This document shows, piece after piece, positions 50,721 through 62,833 of a DNA stretch of 64,000 nt (the first letter of the stretch is position 1; every line of letters begins with the position of its first letter). The position numbers and the translations under genes are program-made. The DNA is taken from contig JAYXKI010000010.1 in NCBI GenBank assembly GCA_037892935.1, forward strand, positions 1,240,001 to 1,304,000, in the 5' to 3' direction. The notes under the pieces are model-generated. The model did no database searches. It had not been told where the DNA came from and saw nothing but the letters and a program-made list of their open reading frames with translations. This DNA comes from Phlebopus portentosus (Eukaryota; Basidiomycota; Agaricomycetes; Boletales; Boletinellaceae).

Positions 50721-52000
50721 TGATGGAAAGTCACGTCACATATGGTTTGGTTGTTTGTTTGTTGGTCAATTGCACATTGTTGTGCCTCGCGCCGATTACA
50801 TAAATGATCTTTGGCCCGCAATGAATGTTTGGACCACGGAAAAAGCGGCAGGCTGTATAAGGAAAGTAAAGAAAATTATATTAAAGTGGGAAATATAGAC
50901 ATCTATCTAAACCTCAAGAAGACTGAAGAGGATCCGAAAAAAGGCTTGGTGAGTCTCAGTTACAGTAGTAATAATGATGATTAAAGCGGTCGGTACGCAA
51001 AGCAGGGATGAAGAGTAGAGCGATCACAAATCTCGTGGCTGAGGCCTAGCTTCAGTGGTGGCTCATCCGCGTTCTTTGTCCTGGAGACCAAAGTTTGTCC
51101 ATTCTGTTAGGCCACAGCAGGCCACAGCGCGAATCTTGAAGAGTGAGGAACATGTTATGGAAGTCATCCGACAAGCGAATAGCGTGGCTTGGGTATCGGT
51201 GAGGATCGCTTGAATATCCTCAAGATAATCCGCACAGTTACTTTTAAAGAGACGATGCATCTGAGCCAGTACTAGTGGCAGATAAAGTATACTCCGCTTA
51301 GTCTGCAACAGTACAACTTACAAGGATCACCTGGTACATTGATCGAGCCACAAATCAAAACTGACTGATACGCCAGAATAGGTCCGTTTGCATTTTTCAG
51401 CAGTCTTTCAGCAACCTTTCAGCAACAGTAAGACTATCTAATCTATCAGGACCGGTAGAAAACTAGGAGCTGCTTCAGTCGAGAGAGCGCCGAAGGATCC
51501 ATCACCTCATTGTTTACGTGCCCTAGATGCAAGGCAGGACGTAACTGGCTGCATGCAAGCGTTAGAAATCGTATTTGATACCTTGATAGCAGTAAAATCA
51601 TCCGTAGCGTATAGTACTGTTTGTGAGGGAAGATTGAAAAGGAGAACGACGCTCCTTGAATTTAGAGCGCACGTTCGCGTGCTTCAACCGTGATATTTCC
51701 TCGTTCCAAATAAGGCGCGCTCATACTGAGAGTATATACGAGCATTTGGAGAGTCAACAGAGACTGTCGAAGCGTTGAGGATCGAGTGGAGGGTTGTAAT
51801 GTTAAGGAGAAAAGTTTCCCACGATTACACTAAGTGTTACAAACAATCAATCTTAGTTCGCACGGGGGCGGCCTGCAGAGGCGTGGCTTGAAAAGACGTT
51901 CCACAAAGTCCGCTAGCATTGTTCTTCACCTACCACCACTACCTCTTTACTCTCTATTTTTTCGCGCTTTTCCTTCGTATTTTTCTTCTATAAATCGAAG
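50721..52000. other. intergenic region without a supported gene
   Basis: Open frames are short and unrelated to known families. A TTTCAGCA motif occurs three times at 11-base spacing (about 51394-51427). The last 100 bases are T/C-rich leader for the next gene. Confidence 0.45.
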
Positions 52001-55000
52001 ATGAGCGCCCTCAGAAGATTAACTAGCAGCTTTCGCTCGGAACGCCGCAGCGAACAAGCTTGCCCTTATTCAAGACCTCAACCATCTCTCCCAAGCCCAA
52101 GCCAACTCGAAGGGTATGGCTTATTTTTTTTTATTGCGTGGATTGGCTGCTTATCTTTATTGTACAGCCCCGCTATTGGGACTTTTTCAACTTTTTCAGT
52201 TTTTTGGCCCCTATGGCGACGAGGAGGAAGAGGAGGCGAAAAAGAGGCCGAGGCTAAGGCCACTGCCAGTGGACAAGTTGAGGTGGATCGTCGTACCGGA
52301 GCAGGACTCAGAAATGAGTGATGTTCGTATATAAAGTGGCTTTTACTTTTGATCATGGCGGCTGACTTTCGTATCTAGGCCTCTGTCAGCGCGTCATCGA
52401 CTGAGGAATCGACGACAACGACCTCAGACTCCAGTTTAGATACGGTTGAGACTGCGGTAACTGCCGAGCCCGTCGAGCCAGTAGAACCGACAAAACCCTC
52501 AGAACCTGCGCGGTCTGCACACGCTGCGGAGCCCGTAGAGCTTGCAAGACCAACACCTTCTCCAGAGCCAGTGGAGCGTGTTATACCTGCAAGCCATTCT
52601 CAATTTGTAGGACCTACGAACAATGTTCCGTCACAACCTCCTGTTTCTTCCACCTCTTCACTTCCCATGCCCACACGTTCCAATCAGCCCATTGCGTCAA
52701 GCTCTGTGGTATCAAACCCGGCGGTAGAGACCGTCCCCCACTACTCCAACGATGACGAACTCCTTGAATGGGCACAGCAGAAAGCGGCGAAAGGTGGATA
52801 TATAACGGGGGTAGAATTTTTGGCCATTAAATCGTTTTTCGAAAACAGACGAAAAGATCGTGAGTGATGTTTCCGCTTTAGTTTTGCCATTATTGACCTG
52901 GATACAGGGGAATACGAACCAATAAAATTACGCTTTCTTCCGCGGGAGACTTCGCCTCCTACGATCTCTCGGCTGAGTGATCCCTCTCCTGATGCGGCAT
53001 TGTCGCATCACTCCGCGTTCTCTAGTTCCAACTCCCTTCCGACCTTCAAGAATAACGTCCCTTCTCGTCCTCCGAGGATGTTGAAAGTGGACCCTAATGG
53101 ACCTCTTGAATTGAGAGGTGCTGGAAGCGCCCGTATCAAACCTGAAGCTGGCGGAAAACGACCAGTGCCTCTAGTGAAGCTCAGATTCGATCCTTATAAA
53201 CGGCGCAGACTCTTTGAGGAGGCCAGGGGACCTACTACAAAAGCGAATGGGGTAACTTCTCACAACATACCCATTGATACTTCAGTAACTGGAGGTACTG
53301 CGGGACCATCTCGTGTTGTTCCTAGGCGACAGCATGTTACCCCGCACTCTCCATCACCATTGCGCAATGTCATCGCCGGATCACCGTCATCATCACCCGT
53401 ACCGCAAGGACGCACGATACCGACGAACCTGAGCGCGTCCAGCAGCAGAAGCACTCCGACGAACCAGACTGCCTCAGCCGCATACTTACAAGAAGCCGTC
53501 GAGAAGGTGATGCCACGACGACCGAGATATTCGGATGTCGCAAATCCGTATGAAGCGGCTGCTCCTGTCAAGCCTGTCATCAAACCAGTGGATAGAAAAC
53601 GGATGTTGGAGAGAAGAGCAAGAACGAAAGAAATAGAGAAGCAGAAAGAAGCAGCGAAAACGAAAGAGCCAGAGAAGAGGGAGTTGAGTGCAAAAGAGAT
53701 TATCGAAGCAACTGTTCCGAAGGTATGCTCTTTCACAATTTACTCTAGATACGTACTAATGTTTATGTGTACGTCTTACAGGGGGCGAAGCGTTCCCGTC
53801 CTCCTCCAGACTTGGCTAAATGTAGACCTGGGAGTTCTGCTACTCCAAGAGTTGCGGGTAAACGCGTACTTGAGCAGCCCGAGGAAGAGTCAACACCGAC
53901 AAAGAAGCGACGAACGGTCACTGTTGAAGAGATCCCTGAGGAAGATGATGTTAGACGTCGGTCGTTCCCCGCTAGACCCAATGTAATCATTGAATCAAGG
54001 AGTCCCTCGCCCGAGCCTACTCGCGCTCCCGTGCGACCCGCCACCGAGATATTGCGTGCTAAAGAGACATCTTCGAAACCGTCTCCTGCCAAAGTACACG
54101 ACCACCTGTGCATGGTACAGACCGTTAAGGAGGCTCCGATTAAAGCCTCCCCGACTAAAGAGACATCTGCCAGAATCAAGGAGACGGCCGGGAAAAACTT
54201 GCACACTCCAAAGGCTCCCTCATCTAAAGAAGTGTCGACAAAAGTTTCGACTAAAGGTTCCTCTGCCAAGGGACCAAGCAACCACTTCTCCCCGTTGTTG
54301 AATTCCAAGGTGACAGGAAAGTCCTCTGTGCCGAGAGAGCCTTCGAAATTGCGGACGTCATTCTTCCCTGACGAGTGCGAGAATGAGGAGCCCAAGATGG
54401 CTTCGCCCACTCCATTTGCCACGGTAACGATGACCACACCGGGTACACCACTTGCTGACATTCAGGAGAAGAAGGATCCGAAGGAAGTTGCATTGACCTT
54501 GCCGCTGAACGATCTGCCGTCCTTCATCTTCAAGACCCCGCCGGCCCTCTTGGCAGGTGACCATACCGATGCTCGTGTTGCGGCCAAAGAACTCCCAGTT
54601 ACATCACTACCGAAATTCGATTTCTCGAAGGCGAGGACAGCAATGAACGGCGTTATCTTTCCGGCCGTGCCAATACCGACGATCAAGCTCTTCGACTTTG
54701 AGTCTGCTGGCGTAAGCCGGAGGTCTTTCAGGTAATGGCCAATGGCAATGCCCGACGTGTATGCTGCAGAACCCAGCATCTGCTGTGGAGAAGTGTTCCA
54801 TTTGCGAAGCTCCTCGCCCTGGTACAGAAAAGCTGAAGAAGGTAGTTCTGAATGGTATAAACGGTGTGAACGGTGCGAAGACTCCAGCTAGTGTAAACGG
54901 GAAGGGTCCTTCACCCAAATCGAGTGCTACCTCTACCACGTCCCCAGCTGTCAAGACATTCGATTTTGCGGCTGCTGGCTTGACACCAAAGGCTCCCGTG

Positions 55001-55534
55001 TCCGACGGCCATTGGACGTGCTCGACTTGTATGTTGCAAAACCCAGCTACTGCTTCTGAGAAGTGCATCGTCTGTGACTCGCCCCGTTCTGGTGCAGGGA
55101 AGACGGAGAAGTCGGCGAAGCCGAAGAAATCGTACCTTAATGGGACTTCGCATTCATCGAAAACTTTGACGAACGTCACCACTCCTTCGACCGTGAAGTC
55201 TTTCGATTTTACCGCCGCGGGTCTTACGCCCAAGGCACCAGCCGCCAACGGCAACTGGCATTGTCCCACCTGCATGCTACAAAATCCGGTGACTGCACTC
55301 GAGAAGTGCAAAGTCTGCGATTCCCCTCGTCCGGGTACGGACAAGAGAACCACTCAGCCATCTGTTGTTCCCGTGAAGTCGATACCGCAGCTTGTGCCCA
55401 GATCTTTTGATTGGGCTGGAGCAGGGTTGGTATCGAAGCTTAATGGCAGCTCCTGGACTTGCGGGACTTGCATGCTCAATAATCCGCCGACCGAGACCGA
55501 GAAGTGTAAAGTCTGCGATGCGTCTCGATCATAA
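52001..55534 (+). CDS. RanBP2-type zinc-finger protein, probably a nucleoporin (Nup153/Nup1-like), with a frame break
   Basis: The start is at 52001 (MSALRRLTSSFRSERRSEQA). The second exon (GPYGDEEEEEAKKRPRLRPL) is followed by long Ser/Pro/Lys-rich disordered sequence, including EYEPIKLRFLPRETSPP and LVKLRFDPYKRRRLFE, motifs reminiscent of nucleoporin or importin-binding regions. The C-terminus carries four RanBP2-type zinc fingers of the form W-x-C-x2-C-x10-C-x2-C: QWQCPTCMLQNPASAVEKC, HWTCSTCMLQNPATASEKC, NWHCPTCMLQNPVTALEKC and SWTCGTCMLNNPPTETEKC. Fingers 2 and 3 are each preceded by an FDFxAAGLTPKAP repeat. The stretch before finger 1 (KLFDFESAG) and the finger itself are in frames that differ by one base near 54715. 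The only possible intron there would be 20 bases, so a base insertion is more likely. Such fingers bind Ran or RNA. Nuclear pore placement is inferred. Confidence 0.78.
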
Positions 55535-55936
55535 CGGACCTCCGGTGTTCAGCACGTCGTGCGCTGATCGCCTTTTCTTCTATTTCTTTGTTTCTTTTCT
55601 CTTTTCTCTTTGCTGTTCGCATTTCGTCTGTATTGTTTCTTTCTCGCTGCATATTTGATTTATACGTCGGTCTACCGGCGTCTGCGCATTATTTCCTTTT
55701 CTCTAGCAATTGTACTTTGATGTATTTTATTCGCATTTTTTTTCTCAGCTGCAATTTACCGATGTATTATTAATCTGTTGTACACGTAGTCGTCTCTTTT
55801 CTTTCTATAGAATGCAAAAGGGGGAGGAGGCGACGAGCTCATAAAAGAACAAACACTCTGTGTGATACGTGCTTTCAACTTTGACAAATTCAGGAGACCA
55901 ACTAATCGGAAAGAAATCTGACACCATCTAGTAGGC
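55535..55936. other. convergent 3' region
   Basis: Strongly pyrimidine-rich on the plus strand (55565-55760), then the CDK7 stop. No gene seen. Confidence 0.4.
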
Positions 55937-57410
55937 TCAAGGCGACTTGATATTAGTGAAGTCCAGTCGTCGAGCGACCGACCGCGTCTCTGCATCTGTA
56001 ATCGACGCCTTGCGTTTCAAGCGAGTCGAGACCTTGCCAGGTGCATTCGCCTTTACGCCTGGTCCTGGTACATTCTGATCTACGTTCCCGTCGACCTCTT
56101 CCAGTGCACGAGGAGCAAGCTGGTTCGCAGTCTTCGGCAATTTTGAAGGGTGAGTAGGATACGGAGAGGCAAAGAAATAAAGATGATTAAGCGCATCTTT
56201 GCATGAGATGCGCTTGCGAGGGTCGTAAGCAAGGCATTTGCTAAGGAGGTTCAGCGCTTCAGGCGTTGCAGCTGTGAAAAGATCTCGTAAAGGTGGTTTG
56301 GGGAATTGACCGACTGTTATATAGTCGGGCAATTTTGAATGACCCTGAGATACAAAGGATATATGTGAGTGCCCTCCTATCTCTCCTAGTAAAGGCAGCG
56401 AGAGAACACACAGGCCATTCATCCTCCGTTGGAGTCCCAAGAGCGCGGAATATGGTCTTCAGCTGGTCCATGTCACTCTCGCCAGGTAAATACGGAGTCC
56501 GAAGCATAAGTTCAGCGAAGATACACCCAACGGACCAAATGTCCACTGCTGTGCAATAGTATCGGCAGCCAAACAGCAGCTCGGGTGGTCGATACCATCT
56601 ACGAGATTATTTTCGCCTCAGCAAGTGGACAAAGGGAAACCGGACAAGTTCTTACCGCGTAATGACTTGACAAGTCATTTTGTATCCTGGGTCTGCAAAG
56701 TCTCTTGCCAAACCAAAATCAGCTATCTTGAGTTGTCCATCAGATGCGATGAGTAAATTATTAGGCTTCAAGTCCTGCAGAATTTTTCAGATAAAGTTGA
56801 CGACAAATCCTGAACTGGTCTTACTCGATGTAGAATCCAATTTCTGTGGCAGAACTCGAGTCCTCTGAAAGTCATTGCTAACCAGCTTTTGATGTCCGCT
56901 GGTAAAAATACGATCGACCTGTCTTTGATGACAAGCTCGAGATCGGCGTCGAGGAATTCAAGAACGAGGTTTAGGTTGGTTTTGGAAGAGAATACATCGA
57001 AAAGCTATTAAATGAATAATCAGTCTTCAGATTTCCTGGTAGAAGATAGTGAGATTTCGTACCGCGATCACATTCGGATGCTGTAACTCCCGCAAGTATT
57101 TCACTTCCCGAATTGCGGACATGTCAAGACCATCTTTGAATTGACCGACTTTTATCTTCTTGATAGCGACCTGCCTCCCGGTACCCGCTTCACGTCCTGC
57201 ATAACAAATAGCCGTCATTAGAAAATAGTTCTCGACTAGGCGAAATTTTAACGTACCCATATAGACGACAGCATAGGTACCCTCGCCGACTTTCTTTTCC
57301 TTTATCCTTTGCAAATGCAAAGTTGCATACCCCATCTACAAGATACATGAAATGATTGCAGCGTACCATTTCTTCTGTTTGGCAGCATTTGCCTTTTCTA
57401 CAACATCCAT
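55937..57410 (-). CDS. cyclin-dependent kinase 7 (Kin28/Mcs6-type, TFIIH)
   Basis: CDK7 phosphorylates the RNA polymerase II tail as part of TFIIH and activates other CDKs. Exon 1 is 57410-57367 ([15 protein letters not shown]). An intron joins to [17 protein letters not shown], giving a complete N-terminal lobe. A Met at 57335 is an in-frame alternative, but it lies within this intron. Next come [52 protein letters not shown], the T-loop [35 protein letters not shown] and [20 protein letters not shown]. The C-terminal lobe has [20 protein letters not shown] and [14 protein letters not shown]. The tail ends [12 protein letters not shown]. The T-loop Thr is present. About eight introns. Confidence 0.93.
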
Positions 57411-58673
57411 CTCCTTGAACTAAGTCTTGTAGATGTGCACGGCTGGAGAACAAGCGATTACTCGTGGCATGTAACTTAACGAAACGAGTACACGAGGTGT
57501 TTGGTGTATGGTTATCAGAGCCTCCAGACTCGAGCCTCTATTGTAGTTTCCCGCAGTCAAAGAGTCCACTTTAAAGCGGCTTTGACTTGAAGGGCAGGAA
57601 AGAGATGATGATGCTTGCCGGTTGTTGCGTGCGCAGCTTAAAGGCAATGACACGTTCTCATCATCGGATTCGGATTTTGTCAAGAACGCAGACGCTGATC
57701 TCTCAAATTGGTCTTGCCGATGATGCGTATTGATGCGATCAACGTTGATCATACTTACTTTAATTGGCAATATTAATGGTAACTGAATTTTGCTAGCGCA
57801 ACGCTTTTTATGTTTTCAGCCAATTTACTTTCGAATTAGTTGCGGATCTACAGTTGCTCCAGTTTGACGGAAGACGCTTTCCCGAAGACTGATCCATGAA
57901 TCCGATAAAGTCGAACACTTTGGAATATTAATGGAAGTCGAGGCGTTATTTCACGATGTACTTGAGTGTTAAACTACGATATCTTATCATTCACCGACTC
58001 GTTCTCTCGCAAGGATACGGTCTAACTCGACGCATAACTAGAGTGGGAAGGTTCATGTCGACTGATCCGCATCATTATCATAAGCAATATAAGCCATCTT
58101 GGCATGGACATCCGCCGTCTGAGTGAGAAGTACAGGGAAGCAAATGCATTAAATGAGCCGACTCTCGAGATAACAGTAATATTAGATCAATATCGTTTGA
58201 ACAAATACTCTCTGCTTCTTTCACACTGCACATGATTAGGATCATTCAGTATTGATAGGAATAGGAGTTGCCTCCATAAAGGAATCCTGAATAGAAAGTA
58301 AGTTCGGAAGGCAATTAATTTCGGAGTTACAGAACAAGATCGCTGAAGGAAGCCGTGAAATGAAGTGCATCGATTGGAAGACAAGCTCGAATCTGCCCCT
58401 GTACGACAGGAGAATTTCCTGAGTACCGTAAAGAATAGTTTCAGTAGCATGTCTTTTGTTCAGCTGGATCAGCGTTCATCAATCCATTCGTGATCAGCTG
58501 CTCAAAGGCGTGATCTAGAAGCTCGGGGTGACGAGAACTTTTCACGTTACTCATCCCGCTGTTCGTCCTCGTGTCGGGTGCTCGTCGCGAAACATTCTTC
58601 GGAAAACCTTACAAAACAAGGTTAAATTTGGATGTCCCACAACAGTGGCTGAGAACAGAGGTTCAAGCTTGGA
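57411..58673. other. intergenic region between CDK7 and IPI3
   Basis: No gene is supported. A 116-residue minus-strand frame (57420-57770) covers the CDK7 leader and has no recognised content. The rest is AT-rich with short frames only. Confidence 0.4.
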
Positions 58674-60635
58674 TTAGCTGGAACCATTGGCAAACGATAT
58701 ACCGGCGTGACCGGGAGCACCCTTCTTTTCGGACACGATGCGCTGCGCCACTACCTCCCACATCGCATCGTTTACGTTCTTTGCTTTCGTGAGTTGCGTG
58801 CGTAAACGCTGGACCTCGCTCTCAAGCTCGGAGAGTCGCGTTTGCTGCGCTTGATGCGATAGTTGTGTGTTTCCCGATGCATCTTGCGGTGTGTCAGATT
58901 GGAGGAACAGTGCTTGGTCCCGAAGAAGTTCATCGGTGCTGTAGATTGTCGGGTCTATGTATGGCTGAAAGTCGAATCGCTGTGAGCGAACTGTTTCTTT
59001 GAGACTGCGAGAAAAACTGTACCTCATTCTGTGAAGGTAGTATCATTGGCACCTCATGAGTTTCCCGGGCTTTGTTATCCCGTATCCTTTGAAAAGCTGC
59101 AATTGGTTTTGTAGGCATGACGTCCTTGACACTTGTGATCCCACCGACATTGAGACCAAGATTGATATGCCCTATCAAGTCCGCCGGCTTGAGCATGCAC
59201 TCGATATGGGTGGTCGCTAGGCCCTGCGATTTGTCCTTGACCGGCGAGATGGTGCGCAGCAATTGATGTGACGCGATGTCATATAGATGTACTTCTCCCG
59301 TAGTGGTTCCGACGAGGAGAGTCGACTGTGTCAGAGACAGCGCGAGACTTGAGATTGGTTGCCTAAATGAGCAAGTCAGCATAAACATATTTTGGGGTTG
59401 TTCTTCGCATGGTTGGAACGGCGACTACGACGATGCATGGCAAGGATGACGTGGTAGAAAGAGAAGAGATGGTACGGACCCAACAGAAATCACGCGCTTT
59501 GGGTCTGCATCGAGGCGAATAGCTTCACCCACACCTCCTCCACCTAGTGCGTCGACACCAGGTCGACCACCCTGTACGTCACGTCTGCGGAACAGCTTGA
59601 CTTGATACACGAATCCACCAGAACCTAGAGTTCTCCCTTCCGAAGATGCAGCGAAAAATGTGCGTTCGGCGATTTCAAAGGCAAGAGAGTGGATTGGAGA
59701 CGGGAAAAGGAAAGTCGTAAGCAGGATTCGTGAAGACAAGTCCCATAACTATGACTCATTCATTAGTCTTCTTGATCGTATGGCGACGCAAGCGCCGAGC
59801 TTCTCGTTGCACTAACCTTTACGGAGTGATCTATCGATGCCGTCAAGATGCGACAGGATGGGAAATGACCAATACCACAGATAATATCGGTAATTGGCAG
59901 GGTGTGATCTGACAAACTCCAGTAAGGAGTCGGTGTCTCGTGCTGCAGCTCATTGGCCAGAAGACTGGAAAATTAATTAATATCAGATCGAGGCGATTTT
60001 GTATGAAGCCGTCAGCTTTGACGATCCCATCTCATAATAACTCGCCTTGAAATAGACCAGACGGATACTCCCGAATCTTCACTTCCGGAAATGAGACCCG
60101 CCCCATCCTGCGTGAAACGCAAGACGGTGACTTTTCTGTAGTGCGCATCCCAGACATTGAAGAGAATGCCAGAAGCGATCTATTACGCGTGTTCAGAGCA
60201 TGCAAGACGAAGTTCGGACCGGAGGGAACTAGCCTCCCAAAGATAGATACGACCTTGTGCTGTTCCACCTGCACAGTAGTCGCCCCTTTTATCTACGGCC
60301 ACACAAGAGAGCTTCTCTGGGAGGACCATCTTCAATGCTATTTGATCCTGAGATATTGTACGTAAGAACATCTTCAAATGAAATTTTCATGGCCGCCTTG
60401 CTACTTTTTGGAAGTAATATGTATTTAGTATCGACTTATCTGGCTGGGCGGCGAGGAGGAATCCGCCCTGTCCATCGTTAGTCTGGAGTACAGCCGTGGA
60501 GTGGATATCTGAACAGGTCTGCTTGAACGAGGCTAATAAAGAGCCTGTCTGAAAGTCATGTATAGTGACTGCGCCCAGCCCTTGGCTTGAAGAAGACGCC
60601 CCAGAGGAGCACAGAACCGTCTCCTGATAACGCAT
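58674..60635 (-). CDS. IPI3: WD-repeat pre-rRNA processing protein Ipi3 (WDR18-like)
   Basis: Ipi3 works with Rix1 and Ipi1 on pre-60S particles (ITS2 processing, recruitment of Rea1). The start 60635 gives MRYQETVLCSSGASSSSQGL followed by WD-like blades: AVTIHDFQTGSLLASFKQTC, CVAVDKRGDYCAGGTAQGRI with YLWEAS, ILTASIDHSVKVW-type sequence near 59800-59850, AFEIAERTFFAASSEGRTLG and LALSLTQSTLLVGTTTGEVH with LYDIASHQLL. The C-terminus holds PYIDPTIYSTDELLRDQALF and a coiled coil (LESEVQRLRTQLTKAKNVND) ending AMWEVVAQRIVSEKKG, characteristic of Ipi3. The stop is at 58674. Several short introns; joins in the middle were not all checked. It is head to head with the J-domain gene. Confidence 0.82.
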
Positions 60636-60867
60636 GAGAAATGAAGGGGAAAAAGCAAGGCCAGCACGAGTTTATAGCGAGCTGAGCAGGTGTTCACGAA
60701 GTTAAAGATTGAGTTATGCTTCCGAAAATTCTAGAGCCCGGGCTCGTCGGAGTTTGAATGATGTTACTAATTTGGAAAGCTCCCTATTACAAAAGCGAGG
60801 GTGCATCCGCTTTGCTGAATACATCTGCTCTGCTGCTTCCTCCTCAACCTCCTCTCTCTGCTCAGCG
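60636..60867. promoter_or_regulatory. divergent promoter, IPI3 / J-domain gene
   Basis: 232 bases between start codons. No TATA-like element stands out. Inferred from layout. Confidence 0.4.
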
Positions 60868-62350
60868 ATGGCAAAACATCTCTACGAGACTCTGGGTATT
60901 TCCAGGGATGCGTCTCCGGATGACGGTGAGTAATCAATAGTATCCACTAAGCACTCGTCTAATGCAGTTCTACGTGGCAGTCCGAAGAGCGTACCGTCAG
61001 GCGGCGCTTAAGACGCACCCTGACAAGCAACCACAGGGACTCTCGGAGAAGGATAAACAACGCGCAAGAGAGAAGTTTGAGAATGTGTGTAGCCGAGCTC
61101 TTCTTACTTAGCGACTGCCATCTAAATGTCCAACAGGTGACGAATGCTTACGAGGTCCTCAGCGACGAGGAGAAGCGACGGGTAAGCATTAGTCACCGAT
61201 CAGATGGCCTGTTGTTATATCGCGATGCTAACGCTTGGCCAAAGATTTATGACAGATACGGAGAATTCCCGCCTCCAGAAGTACAGCAAGAACCGTACGC
61301 AGACTTCACCGATCATCGTCGACGACGACACCGACCTTATGCACACTCCCGTAGGCATGGTGGATCCAGGGATCCGTTCGACGATCCCTTCTTCTCTCAG
61401 CCACTCGGTTCATTCGGTTCTCGCTCTCGTTCGCGCAACGATCCTTTCTTTTCATTCACAGATCCCTTTACCCTCTTCGAACAACTGTTTGGTGACATGC
61501 GGCGCCAGTTCGATGATCCGGCTTTCGGTGATCCATTCCCCTCTGCTTCACCTCTCGGGCGCTCGCCGTTTGGTGGTGGTTCTCTTTTCGATAGGATGAT
61601 GGGTCCTAGCTTCGGGATGCTTCCACCAGCAGATGATATGTTTGGCCAGTCGAGTCATCCGATGCAGGGTCAGACAATGAATTTCCAGAGTTCATCTCAT
61701 GGCATGCTTGCGCGAGGACCAGATGGAAAGTCACAATGGGTGTCGCAGAGTAAGATGACAAGATCAGTCAATGGTGTAACGGAAAGCGTGTGGAAGCGCA
61801 CGGACTCGAATGTAAGTTTTTTCATTTCATCTGATACTCTTGTCTTTATCTTTACGTTTTGATGTTACAGGGCAACGAGCATGTCACCTACTCATACCCG
61901 GACGGCCGGGAAAGATACCTCATTAACGGAGTGGAACAGCCTTCTAGTAGCCGCGGTGATCGCAATCTGCCACCACCTCCTCCATACCCTGGCCCACCTG
62001 CTCCTCTGAACACTTCCTATCGTCCGAACGACCGAGTTCCGGCCAATATGAATTACTCTCCTACCTATGCTCGCCCTCCTCCCGGTTCGTATGCTGAGCG
62101 TGAGTATATCATCGCTTGAATTCACAATCACCCACCTGATAATACTGATATTGAGTATTATATAGCGACCGCGAAGCGCGGCTATGATTATGATCGAGAC
62201 AGGGTTCCTGAGCGTGAGCACCAGCTCAGACACGGTGAATACAAGCGACGGCACAGCCGTGAAAATTACGAGACCTACGGGCAGCAAGACCCTCGACAAG
62301 CTCATCAGGACGAGCATCATCGGAAACGTTGGTGGAAGGGAGAGTGGTAA
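60868..62350 (+). CDS. J-domain (DnaJ/Hsp40) co-chaperone
   Basis: J-domain proteins stimulate Hsp70 ATPase. The start 60868 gives MAKHLYETLGISRDASPDD. The first intron joins to VRRAYRQAALKTHPDKQPQG, with the essential HPD. Next come QRAREKFENVTNAYEVLSDE, EKRR and IYDRYGE, completing the J domain at about residue 75. The rest is not a classical DnaJ: it is rich in Phe, Asp, Arg, Gly and Pro, with repeated DPFFS/DPF units (RDPFDDPFFSQPLGSFGSRS), a Met-rich stretch, then KSQWVSQSKMTRSVNGVTES and GNEHVTYSYPDGRERYLING, similar to DNAJB6-type tails. The C-terminus is basic and ends HRKRWWKGEW (stop 62350). It may handle unfolded or nuclear clients; this is inferred. Confidence 0.88.
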
Positions 62351-62833
62351 AGGGTCGGTGAAGATTCATTTCCTCTTTCTATCTGCACAGCTGTTTTGTT
62401 ATGCTACATGCTACCGGCCCTTTTCTGTATTAACAGCTTCTCTTGCATCAACGTATTGTACTTGTGCTCTGCCGGTGTCTGGGTGGACGACCCTTCGGTA
62501 CCTATGTTGCTTACCTTACAACAAAAGTATCCCTGCTTCTTCGAAACAAATTAGACTTGTGTATGTGTACATCAGAGTTGTTGTTCCACAATTGCAGTTG
62601 TTTTCTTTTCGAAGAATTTAGACGAAATACTTCTACTTATCGTTATGTGATTCTTGATTGATATGCCGTGTTTTCAGCGCTGATGTTCTCAGGCGGGAAT
62701 GTATGCCGCATACCTGTGCCATAATCAATGTTCCTTCTTTACTTCATCCCACACTGTAATCCATTTTCATCTGCCCATCTTCTCCTGGTCCTAGCCTAGC
62801 AGGCAAAGAAACCTGTTGAGACCGTCCACTGCA
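62351..62833. other. intergenic region between two plus-strand genes
   Basis: 3' flank of the J-domain gene and promoter of the SH3 gene. No gene seen; frames here are out-of-phase continuations. Confidence 0.4.

Noticed and set aside
51394..51427. three TTTCAGCA units at 11-base spacing
   Set aside because: Too short and simple to claim function; noted only in the intergenic entry.
53763..54461. 232-residue minus-strand frame
   Set aside because: Antisense to the Ser/Lys-rich part of the same gene; no independent domain, and it arises from codon bias.
54607..55353. 248-residue open frame on the minus strand
   Set aside because: It is antisense to the zinc-finger array. Its repeats (HFS-V-GFCS) mirror the plus-strand finger repeats, so it is a shadow.
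57335..57335. ATG at 57335 as CDK7 start
   Set aside because: It lies inside the intron between 57366 and the IKEKK exon. The upstream exon [15 protein letters not shown] gives a better N-terminus.
57420..57770. 116-residue minus-strand frame upstream of CDK7
   Set aside because: It overlaps the CDK7 leader, has no conserved content and no splice support.
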